From Baylisascaris procyonis (taxonomy: Eukaryota; Nematoda; Chromadorea; Rhabditida; Ascarididae), in contig JAZARR010000179.1 in the NCBI GenBank assembly GCA_037389465.1, forward strand, positions 4,560,501 to 4,624,500: a stretch of 64,000 bases of DNA. Direction: 5' to 3'. How positions within the stretch are numbered: the first letter of the stretch is position 1; every line of letters begins with the position of its first letter. Below, one piece after another: positions 40,520 through 53,400 of this stretch. The notes beneath the pieces are model-generated. The model was not told the DNA's origin, did no database searches, and saw only the letters and a program-made list of their open reading frames with translations. The translations under genes were made by a program, and so were the position numbers.

Positions 40520-43500
40520 TTGTTTATTTATTTATTTATTTATTTACATAATGTATGCATTTCAGTTTCGTCCGGTGGATCGGGAGACTTATATAAAAGG
40601 CTGCATAGAGGGACGTATCGAACCGAGGAGCAGCATGTGGCTGCGAGCAAAAGAAAATATTGGTAATTTAATCTTTTATTTCAATATTATTCTGTTTATG
40701 TTATCTGAAAAATATTTAACGTGTGCATATCTATAGTTAGAATTGTAGTTTGAGGGAAGAGGGGAGTCTTTTTTCTTGTCGATTTCTTAGTAGCACCTTA
40801 TCGTGACAGCAAAAATAAATTTATTTTTGAAGTCTTTAGCACAAACGCTATCAAAGTGGCTTTATGCTGATTGAGGAATTCAAAGAAATAAATATGAGAG
40901 GAGAGTTGCAAATTTTTTTTAAGAGAGGAGCACTCTAAAACGAGGAGATAGTCTCTTTAATTCCCTTCCGGCATCTCATAGCCCAAGAAATAATTGTATT
41001 TTTCAATACTTAGAACATTTTGCGCCATGAATCACCGATCATGGATCTGCCGATTGCTTATCCTATTGCTGATTGGAATTAGGTTTGTAAATAAAAATTA
41101 ATATTGGGGATATTCTATGTATAAGTATATTATCTCATATAAGTTATTCGCATATCATCCATACTTGTATCGTTGATTTTTTAAGGCGATGATCCGAGAT
41201 TGCACCAATGTGTGGCGGCATATATTTCTGATTGTAGCATGCTCGAAACAGCGATCAAACCACATTCAAGGTTAGTTATCTTCCTTTATTAGCTTTAATT
41301 GGTGTTTTTATGCTATTATTCGCCTCTTCCTTGCCAAACTGCGAGTCTTCCTCCCCTATTCCCTTCATCCATCGCCCGAATGAGTTGATATTTTCATTGT
41401 CGATTACTAACTTTGTTTAGTTTTAATGTGCTTAGCGTCATGCCATTAGCGCCGCTTACCAAGTATCGTCATGCCGTTGTATCGGCATGTATGTTCCCAT
41501 TTGTTCATCCGCTAGATTTAACTCGGGAAGCATTGGAGCCACAGAATGTTAACTCGGGAATTGGCGCTGCTAAAGTTGGCGGTTATTGTATATACCGTAA
41601 TGAGATCTCTACAGCTATATTTCACGTCGATCAAATCAATAAAGATTCCCACATATTAAATATGCTAAAAAATATGCGCACATTTTGGATCGATCGATTT
41701 TTTTTTATTTCATACTAGTCGGGTTACAAAGAATGAATCCTTGATTTAAGATCTCCATCATCGATGGAATTCTATAAAATATGAGGATGTAATTTGGCAT
41801 ATTTTATACTTTGTTGGTAATTTGCGAAAGCAGTCGGTCAGTTGGACGGGTTGTAAAAGCACATATTGTGCCAATCTTCTGGCGGGTTTACCCAATTCTA
41901 TCTCTTCTCAGATGGCAACTAACGATTTGTCTAAAATATTGACATTTTCATTTTCACGATGATTTCTATCGGCGTTCTTTGATCATCTTTTTGTAATTAT
42001 TAAAAAAAAAATTCAAAGATCTTTGATCGATAATCGAATAGATTGATTATCATGTATCGTGAAATACACAGTATTTGGTTTTTATTTATTGCGACTATAA
42101 ATTATAAATAAAGTAATATTTTATTAATGAACAATTAACAATAAATATGAATTGTCACATAGATATTCCCTGAAAAAAACGTTTCAATTAGATGGCGGTC
42201 TTAACATAGTCAAACAATTCGACTAATATAGGCATCGAGATTTAAAGCGCTTAAAGGTGTGATGAGTTTAAATAAAAATGCAGCATTTCCGGTAAGCGAT
42301 AGGTTTGTGCATTAATAGAGATATTAATCCTTTCTTAAACATAAACCAATCATGGATTATTCATCTTCTGTGGGGGTTATAAAACCTTTAGCTAGGTGGA
42401 TTTATGCGGATTTTTGTGATTATTTTTTATCGTTATCAATGCGGATATTGATAGCAACATCGATAAGAAATATTTGGCGAATTGAGATTGTTGAAGCTAT
42501 ATTATCAGTGCTGTTTGCGATCCATGCAAGATGGTGCAATGGAACGCCTCCTTGATTATTCTACAAAATACACCATGGCCTGAGCTGATCGATTGAATGT
42601 AGGGCATTATTGGGTATGGTGATAGAAAAGGAAGAGGTGCAAATACAGTTTAGAAAATTACATCGCCGAATTGAATCCACGATTAGCATAAGCGACAAAA
42701 GTTATATGCATGACAAGAGTTGTTTCAACACAACTCATTTCATATCATTGCATAGCTATGTGTCCATCTGAAAGACCGTCGTTGCAAGCTGATATGATGG
42801 AATTGGTCTTTATCTTCTCGAAATTTTTGTGACATCATTAGTAGTGACCCTTTTCGGCACATAATTTAAACTGCATAATGTATTTAATGAAAAGGTATTA
42901 TTCGGTCGACGATGAGCTACAATTGTGGTAGCTATTGCTCAACGAGTTATCATAGAAGACGCTATAGTAAAGTCGATAATCTACAGCTAAAATGAGGAAA
43001 GAGAAGAATAAGTGATCCCACCTCCTCCTTTCTTTCTCTCTCACTTCCTACTCGTTATTAAGAAAAGCAGCCTTTCTCGAAATGTAAAACACTCGAAATG
43101 ATGCAAATACATTTTGCACGGCGAACGAAATTTTTATTTTTATTTTATTTTAATCAAAAAAAAATTATTCAAGCTAAAGTGCTGTATTATGTCTTTTTTT
43201 TATCTCTACGATTCTTGTCATCAAGATTTGGCTATTGTAGTGAAATAACCCTTCGGAATGGAATATTGTGTACGGAGCTACTATCCCTCTCTTCCTTTAT
43301 AACTGTCCGCTTCTTTTGACTTCCTAACTCTCATGTGGCCATATTCTATAGATTTAGCATTATGTTGCCAAGAAGCTTTAAATCGACGAATCCACGTTAA
43401 TATTGAGAGAGTGCCAATTCTGTCGAATTTTTCACTCGGTATTTGCAAGATGAATCTATTTTCTTTTCAATAATTTTAGGTTGCTAATTGACAGCTTTAA

Positions 43501-44396
43501 TTTCAATTTTTAACTTTCAGTATCAAAATCAATGGTCATAAAAGTTTTTTTTTTTAGTCGCTAAATACAAAAAAAATTGGTGATATTCTCTATTCAAATT
43601 TTTTAAGCAATAGCGAATCGATGATAAAGCAGCACAAATTGAGTATATAAATGTCATCAACATTCCCACTTAGCACACCAAATTTTATGAGTATAATTTA
43701 TAATTTTGTGAGTATAATTTATAACTTACCTTGATTTTTAGGCAATTGAGTAGTTAATGAAAAAGCCTTGATATAAAATAGTTCCTATTCTCGTCAATTG
43801 AAGTTGTCCCTTCATCACATCCCATCGTTGCAAACGATGATGAGCTATCATTCGTTGTAGTTATATCAACTATTGCACGTTTTAATCTTATTCCAAGACT
43901 TTTATTCGTTGTTTGCTGTGCTAATCTTTGTGATCCGATTCGTTTGGAGTCATTTTGTGGAGTGGGAGTCGATGCTGGAGTCGGTGCGGTTTTAAGTTCG
44001 AGTTCTTTCGCTGATGTTATGAGAGTTGCAATGTTCGTTGCTGGTGGAGTAGTCGCAGATATGTGAGTTAATTTCTGTGGAATATCCTCATTACGTTCTT
44101 TTATTCGAGTCTTATTTTGTGATGTATTTTGATATTTTTGTATTTGAATATTTGTTTGTTTTTGTTTATTTGTTGTTGTTTTCGAGTTTTTAGATGTTAG
44201 CAGATAAGATTGAAAGGATTTTCGTTTCGAGAGCACTCTTTGAGGTTCACTTATTTGACGTCTCATCAATCCACTAATCTTGGGTTTATTCATTTCTTGT
44301 GCTATTGCTCCTATTCGAGTCTCTCGTGCCGTTTTGATTGCATTCATAGCAGTAGTTTTCTCGTTGATATTCGCCTTTCCAATTGTTTTTCTTTGC

Positions 44397-44441
<45 letters not shown>

Positions 44442-47400
44442 CTGTTGGTTTGTTGGATTGTCTGAATTGATGGTATTCTCTTCGATTGCATTTTGCTTTC
44501 AGCGCTTGCTGTAGTAATTTCGTTTTCTTTATGTTTATTTATAAGTGATTGAATAGCATTACACTTGCCCATCTTCATCATGTTTTGTTGCTTTCCAACT
44601 TCCGCTTTCTTAACGTTCTCCTTGAGTGAAATTCTTGATCGTAATTTTTTTAATGCGCTCAATTTTTTCTTCTCATTTTTTATTTGTAACTTTTGTTTTT
44701 TATTCGCTAATAATTGATCGATAGTAGGAGGTCGCGAACTTCGAACTTGACTTGTATTTTTAGCTTTAGCTGCAGCTGGAGCTAAAGATAGAGTCGCATT
44801 AGCTATGCTATCATTTCTTTGTGTTGCCGTTACAGATGCAGTTGTGGCGGAATGAATTTTTTTCTCATTTCCCTCTTGAAGTTCTTCTTCTACTTTCTTA
44901 ATTCGTCTTTCCCATTCATGTGCGGAATTTGATTTCTTTGATCTGCAATGAATTGAAAATGTTAATTTCTATGTATTTTGAGGTTTTTTATTTTTATTCA
45001 TGATCGATGATTCGTGCAGATAGATGAAATGAAGGGTAAAATATTACCAATTTAGGTAGGAAAACGATCGGTCGATTCCGGAAACAGTATCCATTATCAT
45101 TGATGGGAGGGTGATGTATGAAATACTCCGGTCCATCATTTCCAGAGACTTGATTGGGAATTAAATGGCTAAAATTCTAGTGAAGAGGAGTTTTTAAAAG
45201 ATTGAAAGTTTTCTCTGAAAAAAAAAAAAATCCGGAAGAACTTGCATATTAATTGTTCGTTCAATCTACTACAAAGGTTACAATCTTTTTTTAATTCGAT
45301 TGATGCACTATACCTGCCTAGATTCTTATTTATGGATTTCGCTGTCATTTCCCTATAATTCTGCACCCAATAAAAAATTCAATTTTTTTTATTTTTCATG
45401 AAAATTTTCAATTCGTCATCTTGCTACTTGAAGCATTAAAAAAATTGAATAATTTTTTTTTCTAATTTGGAAAATGTGAAAAATTCAAATGGGAAGGAGA
45501 AGAGGAGAATATTATATTTCTATAGGAATATTCCATTCGATCTTTTCTTCTCTATGAATCGAGTTTATTAGGGGGATGGGATATGAGAAGATAAAAGAGG
45601 ATTATAGATTTACTTGCTACTTGATTTCATTTCTTCAGCGTCTTCAGCATCAAGTGGAATTGGCTCGACTTTGATTCGAATGCTTGGCTCAACTCGTTTC
45701 CCGTTTGTATTTCGTCTATCATTTCCATTTTTTTGATTTTTACCATTTTTTATCTAAAGACTTTTTTTTGCATTTTTTTTTCTTTTATCACCTTTTCAAT
45801 TTTTTTCTCTTTTTTTTTTCTCTGGAGCTTCTCGTTTTCAAATATAATTTCTCCATTTCTTTCTGCCACCATCTTCATTTTCCCTATTGTTTTCCAATTC
45901 GTTTATTATCTTCATTCTTACACTAAAAAAATTAAGCAAAACGTCTAACATATCTTAAGTTTTCATACGGCTCGTAGCAAAATTTTTTGCTGTTCAATTT
46001 TTCAAAAATTTGAGTTTTCGAAAGGAAACAGCTCAAACTTCTTTTGGAGCTCGAGTTTTTTTTTAAGTTCGAGCTTTTTTTTAAGCTCGAGCTTTTCCAC
46101 CCAAGGTTCACAAATTTTTTGAATCGAATATTAAAGTAAACTAGATCTCATAATTAGGGAAATGTTCTCTTTTATCTTTATCACTCTTCATTAAATGAGC
46201 ACTACACTCACCTTCGAACAATGAAATAATAACGCAGTTACAATGATTGAATTTAACGCAATGCCTAAACTGACCGCACACCACATCACTAATAAACAAA
46301 TACGAATTTTTCGATGAGAATAAGCCATTTGTGAGATGACGTCATTGTTATTCAAAGTAGTGACGTCATTGTTTTTCATAATATTATGATTTAGTGAAAT
46401 TTAGAGATGTACTAGAACAGCTGGCATCAATAGCAGAAACAAAGGGGATATGTTCCATCAGAATGTGTAAAAAAACGAAATGAGAAAAGATTATGCAAAT
46501 TTTCAGGTGATTTTTATAGGACTCTCACTATAGAACCCTATCTCTCTCAAATCCTCGGATATTGTCTAGCACCTTAGACGGATTTAAACGTTGCTAATTT
46601 TTATTTCTATTTGCAACCTATATCACATTTCCTGTATTGTCAGAAATACCGATGATCATACACATTCCGCGAAGAGAGTTCATCAACGGATCGGTGCAAA
46701 GTAACCGGAAATTGCTGTCTTTGCCAATTTTGAGAGGGGAGGTAGTATGTAAGCGAGAGAGACTTGAAATTTTACTAAATTCAATTGAACATGTCATCGA
46801 GAATGAATATTTTTCAAAGCTTGCATAGCGTGAACGATGTGCAGGTTGATGATTTAAGGTTATTAAAGAAATAAGGATTCTCCTGCGATCGAATTGCTTT
46901 GCTTCGATCGGAAGGAAACAACGGATAGTGGGGGAGGGGGGGGGGGGGTGTAGATGTTTGATTGGAAGGAAACTTGCAGTTATTTTCTTTCTATTGGGAA
47001 TTTGTAATTGCAAATGACTTATTTTTAAGTTATTGTGTGAAATCTTCATTTTCTAGTTCATATTCTTTCAAACAATTAAGATTGTCTCATATGATGACGG
47101 GAAAAAAAAATTAAATTAATACTCGAAAAATATTGGCAATAAGATTTTTGAGGAAAAGTGATCATTGAAAAAAATCTCAACCTATTTCAGCGAACGGCAT
47201 GAATTGTTTAGCTTCTAAATATTCATCTCATGAATCTAAGTCACATCGCTGTTGTTTTTTATTTCCTAAGCTAGATGATCTCATATCTCATTTCGAATAG
47301 TCTTTGACCTTTGATCTTTAACCTTTGATCTTTGGCCTTTGTCTTACTTTGTTATTTTGATCTTCTTCGTAACTCCACTTATAACCTTTTTTTTTTCAGA

Positions 47401-50400
47401 ACTCGCAATTGAAATTTTTATGCATTTGAAAAAGTATAATTTAGAAAATTTTTTTTATTTCAATAAAAAGGATAGCGAAGAAAAATTCGCCAATATTATT
47501 CAGCTATCGTTACATTCATTTCAAGCACTAAAATTTTTATTTTTATTTTTTTCATTTATTTCCTTTCCAGAAATAGATAACATTTGCAATTGTCGTTGAC
47601 TTGCACTATTTTGTTGAATTGCCGGTGAATTTGAACGTGGTGTTTGTTGGGTTTCATCGAATTTCGTTTCGTTGAATTGTATTTTATGTTGTGATCGTGA
47701 ACTCTTTGAACTCTTTGATACACCTTGTGTGCTCTCCGATGTTTTTTCTTTTTTTAATATTCGACGTTCATATCGTTGACTTGCTATTCCTTGAGTTTTA
47801 TTTATATCATATAAATCTTCGCTTATCACTTTATCAATTGTTTTCATTTCTGAAAGAAAAAAAAAATTTTTTTTTTCATCACCTCATTAGTGATAATAAT
47901 TCCATCGTCGTTTGTATTAATGTTTTCAAATTTCAGTTTATTTCCTTCTGTGATGGTTTCGATTTCGTAATTTTCGAAGCTAGGATCACGAAATCGGCTG
48001 GTATAATCTACACCATAAACCTATCCACTCTACCAAAATCCAGATTGATCCTTGAAGAAGGTTAAAAATATTTAAATATCATTAAGAAATCTCATTTGTT
48101 TTTTACCAGCTGGTTTTTCATGTTGTGCTGGTTGAGTTATAGAAAAGGTAATGGGAAGGTTTTTACTGGTGATTGAATTGTTTAGATTTCATTGCTTGTT
48201 TTTTTTTTCGTGCTTAATCGCTGTGCACTTGTTGAAGCACATATCGCGCCAACCCATTGAACGGGCTTTTTCAATTTACCATACCATATTTGCACGTATC
48301 TTTGGTAGCCGATCTAGGTAAAGAGCTATTAAAGGCGCATTCGGGTGAGTGCCCATCTGCAAAAATGACCATTGTCCACTTGAATGGTCACAAAAGAAAA
48401 TGAGGCAATCATTTTTAATCGACGAATGTAACATTTTGTATGCTTGAAGATTATCTTTAACCGAATTGTGAGCTTAGTGGCTTAGTGCTTGTCCTAAAAT
48501 TTTAAACAAAATAATCATTTTTAGTAAGAATTGAAAATTTTTTTTTTGTTTTATTGGAATCAATCGTTGTAGAAATGAAAACAAGGAGTCATCTAAAAGT
48601 GAATACGTAACATACCTCTACCTTCATGAATAAATTTGTCGTCATCTGTTTCAGTGAATCGTTTCTTTAGTATTCGACGATGTGGATCACATTGTGGACT
48701 TAATATTTGATTCTTTGGTTGTTTTATCGAAACGTTTTGTGGATTACTATTCGATCGTTCTCGTGATAGATTGCCAACAGTAGTTTGCAAAGTTGTTTCC
48801 TCATCGGCTGTTTGGGTGGTCGGAATGCCGAATTTTCTTAAATGCTTCCGTTTACATCTATGTGTCGACGATGCTCTTTCATCACCGAATGTGGTTACAT
48901 TTGAATGATCCGATGAAAAACGATCGCGTTTACTGAAAAAAAAAAACTGCTCTTGTTTGTTATAAAGAATATTAACTGTAATAGTTATGTTGTATATATT
49001 TAATCATATCTTCATTTCCCATCTCCTTTAATCCTATGCTTCAAAGATTTTGTTTTTATCATCAGCCTCATTCTCCCTCCCCTCCCCTCCCCCTCGTGCT
49101 TCTCTCCAAGTTTCTTAAATTTTTCTGGCTAACTAAGTTCTACCGGAATTTGAAGCTTTCTATTTTCAGACAAAATTTTGCGGCTTTATAGTCGATAAAT
49201 AATATGACTTAAACTTTAGTCTTAGAAGATCTAGGAACTTACATTCGTCTGAAATGTTTTATTTTTCTATGTACTTCTTTGCCGTCTTATTGTGCTTCGC
49301 TGTGTAAATATTTGTAAATTAAATGGTAAGTTCCCTTCCTCAGTTATTGGACGGGGGTTGGAATGGGGGGAGGGGGGAGGTGAGTGCCCTTTTATAGTGA
49401 CTGATTGACGTTAAGGATATTAGAGAATGAAATGCTTCACCTATGTCAATCAATAAAATGCATAAAGGGGTGGTTTCTTTTGTTTCTTATAATTTTTTTA
49501 ATGTACTGATTTCATGCTTTCAGTTATAGAACGTAGAATTTTTTTTCGAGTTTAGTTTCCTACTACAAGATTCTTGAAAGAAGAGGAAGGGCAATATTTG
49601 AAAGAATATTGCAGTTATATATTTTTTTTAAATTTCACTTAAATAATAGAATATCAAATTTTGAAAATTTCACTCGGAATTAATGCTAAATTTTTTTTTA
49701 ATTAATAAAAATTGTTGAAGAATAGGTCGGAAATTACTGTTATTGTACTGTTTATTTATCGAGTCATTACGTTGATTTGAGTACCGTATAGCTTAATTTA
49801 CTGATGATAAGTTGGTGTAAAAGAAATACGAACAGCGAACACATTGCCAATATTACAGTGAGATTGGATTTTTTAGTTCTTTTTCTTCCTCTCCTGCTTC
49901 ACCTTTAGCTCGATCTCCAGCTCGAGCTACCTCTAGCAACAGATCATTTTGCTTCCTTTTTTTTTGTAAATTACAGGTATTTATAAATAAAAACACTGTT
50001 AAACGATACCGGCCATCGATAAATGTCTGTAGACCAGCAGCATCCTCTTCATCCATAGTCATAGGACGCATATTAAGTGTAATGGTCCTCTCGACGAGTA
50101 TCGGTCTTTTCTTATGATGACGAACATTACGTTGTTTTGGCTTCTTTTTAATTTCAACGATCTCTGTTACGACTGGCTGAAAGATTTCTTTTTTTGAGCC
50201 TTATGACTAGGCGGAATTATTTTTTATTAATTCGAATTTGCATATTGATTTCTCAGTTATCATATCCCAAAATGTTGGAATATTTATAAATCAGCTTAGG
50301 AGTGGATTTGATAAGTTTTAAGGATGGATGTTTTTGCATATCGCCTCTTCACTACATTCACTTCTGCCAAATTTTAGCCTTTACAGATGAGCCAACTATA

Positions 50401-53400
50401 TATCTATTAGTAATTGTATACGAACGTAGTTGCACTGAAGGTTTTTTGTCGATAAAATGTTATAAACGTGAATTCGTTTGTTCTTTGCGCATAGATTTCA
50501 ATCGAGCAATCAGTTTTATATGTCGATCGTTGCTGATAAGAGATTATCACTTATCACGTGTTAAACGTCTTTGCATATCTTAGCATCTAATCTTTGAAGC
50601 TCATAGGTTTCTGCCCGGATTTTGCAGAAGGCAAGTCCGAAAATTTAAACATTTAAGGACGCTTTTTCTTTAAATGAATCGAATATTTCGACTCTAGAAG
50701 TGGACTTGTAGTACTCTCCGAATTCGTAATATCAGCAATTTCTGGAGCTTTTTATTAACTCCAGAAGTTGCCAATATGGAGTGCATGGGATTTGGGCAAT
50801 TTTGAAAGGTGGGTAATTATAATTCTCTGTGATATGGGCAATTTTGATCACATAAAAGCAAAATTGGACCTATCTAATTATTTACAATCAGTTTTATTCT
50901 ATTCTAATGTGCAGTATTGCCCTTATTATCGTCTGCATTTATAGTAATTCCTCGTTTTCCTCTCCCTAGTGGTCGTTTATTATAATTACTAAGCATTTAT
51001 GCTAATATCCTTCAATAAGTGATCTTATTTGACAATTCACAAGACATTAGTGATAGGTAGAGAGGGGAAGGGGGTGCCAGTTTCCGTGTGGAACAATATG
51101 TAAGATAGCGCATAGACTTACTCGTTGATTGTTCTTAGTTTTAGTGCATATGAATAACACAGAATTTAGAATAGCAAGCTGAAGCGCAGCAAATATTGCG
51201 ACCACTCTCCACATAACTAAAAAAAACAATATGAGTTATGTTGTGTTCAAAAACTCCATTTCGCCATTCTCTGTTTTTTTTGCATTTTCATATTTCCTGC
51301 CTGAGGCAATAAGTTGCAATGAATATGCAAATTTTTACTGCTAAAGGCTCAGTTGATTTGTATTTATTCGCTGGAGAAATTGTATTCATTATGTATAAAA
51401 GCTTCACGTTAGAAAAGCTTCTATATATAATATCTAATTGTTTTGAATAAACTGTAGCTAATTTGAATAATTTTCAGAAAAAAAAAAAAAAATCTATTTC
51501 AATAATAAATCTTTGAGGTTTGCACTAAACCCTTTAATTTGCAAATAAGCATTCCCAAAACCGATACTTATAAGGTGAGTGACACTTCCTATGAAATTTA
51601 TGCGAGCATTTCCATGAGTCTGTGAAATGGTCTGGAAATGTGTTCTTCATTTTCAACCGACTGGAAATATGTTCTTTATTTTCAGCCGACTGGAAATATA
51701 TACTTTATTTTCAGCCGAGGCTTTATCCCGTCGATGGCATTCTCTTTGGATCATTGCGTTTGGATTCACAATTGGGATTTCCGAGTAGATGAATGGATGC
51801 TGTACGAGAATTACAGTCCTGTTGCACGTATGTTTTCGATTTTTTCAATTATTTTTTAAGATTATATAAATAATTTCATATTTCTAATTGGCAAATTTTA
51901 CTGAATATTCAAGAATGTGGTACATATGTCCTAGGTAATCACTCATCATTTCCCTCAATTTCAGAGAAATTGTTTTGGTCCGGTGTATTTAAACCATTTT
52001 ATAAGTGTCGATGAGGAGGCAGGTTTTTAAACGCCAGTATTTCAAAAAATATTTTTGTAAGTGGTGTGGGGGAGGGGTTGGGAGGGGGGATTTGCTTCCA
52101 TTTATGTGATGATTTAATCATATACTCTTGCACTGATGAAAAATTCCATGCACTGAAAAATGCGATATTTTTTTTCCATAAGAGCTAGGCGTAGTTTTAT
52201 AGCTTCGAGAAATTTGTATTTTATAACGCCGATCCTCTATCATTCCCTATCTTAGTACGTATGGCTGAGGTTAGCGAATCCTTCCTTTTATATACCGCCC
52301 GCCAAGTACTTCTGATGTTTGTAACGAATTGTTTGCGTGAAAGTAAATCGAATATAGAAAAATTTCAAGAATATACAGCTAAAATTTATTTCGATTTATG
52401 CACCTATCTGAAAAATATAGAAAGTGTGCATATTGAGGTTGTATTTCATGAAATATCGGTTTTTTGAATGAAAATTTTAAGAAATTTCATGAAACTTAAA
52501 TTTTGGGATTTTTTTTTTGAATTTTTGTGAAATTAAAATATTTGCGGAAGAAGAAAATTTTTCCATAAATTAAACTTGTCTAGTGAAACTAATTTATTTT
52601 GGAATATTTTCAGCTCTCTTTAAAAATAATTTCAACATTTTTATAATAGATTGAAAAATAATATAATTATGTCTATTGAGGTGGTAGTCGTGGTTTCATT
52701 GAGGGTCGTCTATGGACACGAGATGGCCGTCTTATATTGTCGAGTGCACAAGAAGGACTCATTCGCTCGTCGAAATGTAAGCCTGATTCATAATAGCACT
52801 ACTTTATTTAATAGCACATAATAAATGATTACTGATCTATTCATAGCTGAATGTTTTATTGCTAATATTTATGTTTTTGTGTTGTGATCAGTGTTCTACT
52901 TTTCCGGTTCCATTTCTAATCTTGTTTTATTTATTATGTAAATGAAAGCATCACAGGAAGAAGTAGTCTGTCTTACCCGGAGGGGATTCACGCATCCCTA
53001 ATATGGCGGAATTTTCTGAAAATTTTTGGAAAGACGGAAGGGGAATTTGATGAATTACCCAATCCTTTCCTACTTTTAATCTTTATATTATATATTTGTA
53101 ATTGAATAGCTGAAAAGCAAGGCCAAAGCGGTACTTAAAATCAAGAACAGATTGAACTAATAATGCCAAAAATGTTGGAAATGCCGAATGACGATTTAAA
53201 TATGTGAAAATTGAAAATGCTTTCATAGCTGATGCTTAAATCTTAGTAAACGTTTCATTTTGTGTTTGTGATTATCGTATACGGTCAGTTATAGAGATAT
53301 CTTTGTTATCGTATCGTTATAGGTGTTCCATTCCTATATAAGTAACGTTTATTGTTTCATAATATACGAAGAGTTCGTTGTCGGGTTGGCATAGCTTCTT

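Noticed and set aside
44210..44470. Plus-strand Leu-rich or Cys-rich frames
   Set aside because: They are antisense readings of the polyglutamine codons of paralog A.
45684..45948. Phe-rich plus-strand frames
   Set aside because: They are reverse readings of A-rich paralog A exon 2 and the flanking intron; T-rich low complexity.
46618..47049. 143-codon minus-strand frame between the two paralogs
   Set aside because: It crosses a G tract, has no splice sites in phase with either neighbour and no motif; the paralog exons are fully explained without it.
52777..52793. Thioesterase ending KCKPDS at 52793
   Set aside because: Kept only as a possible isoform: a strong GTAAGC donor lies in this stretch, and the in-phase exon at 56508 ends in SKL.
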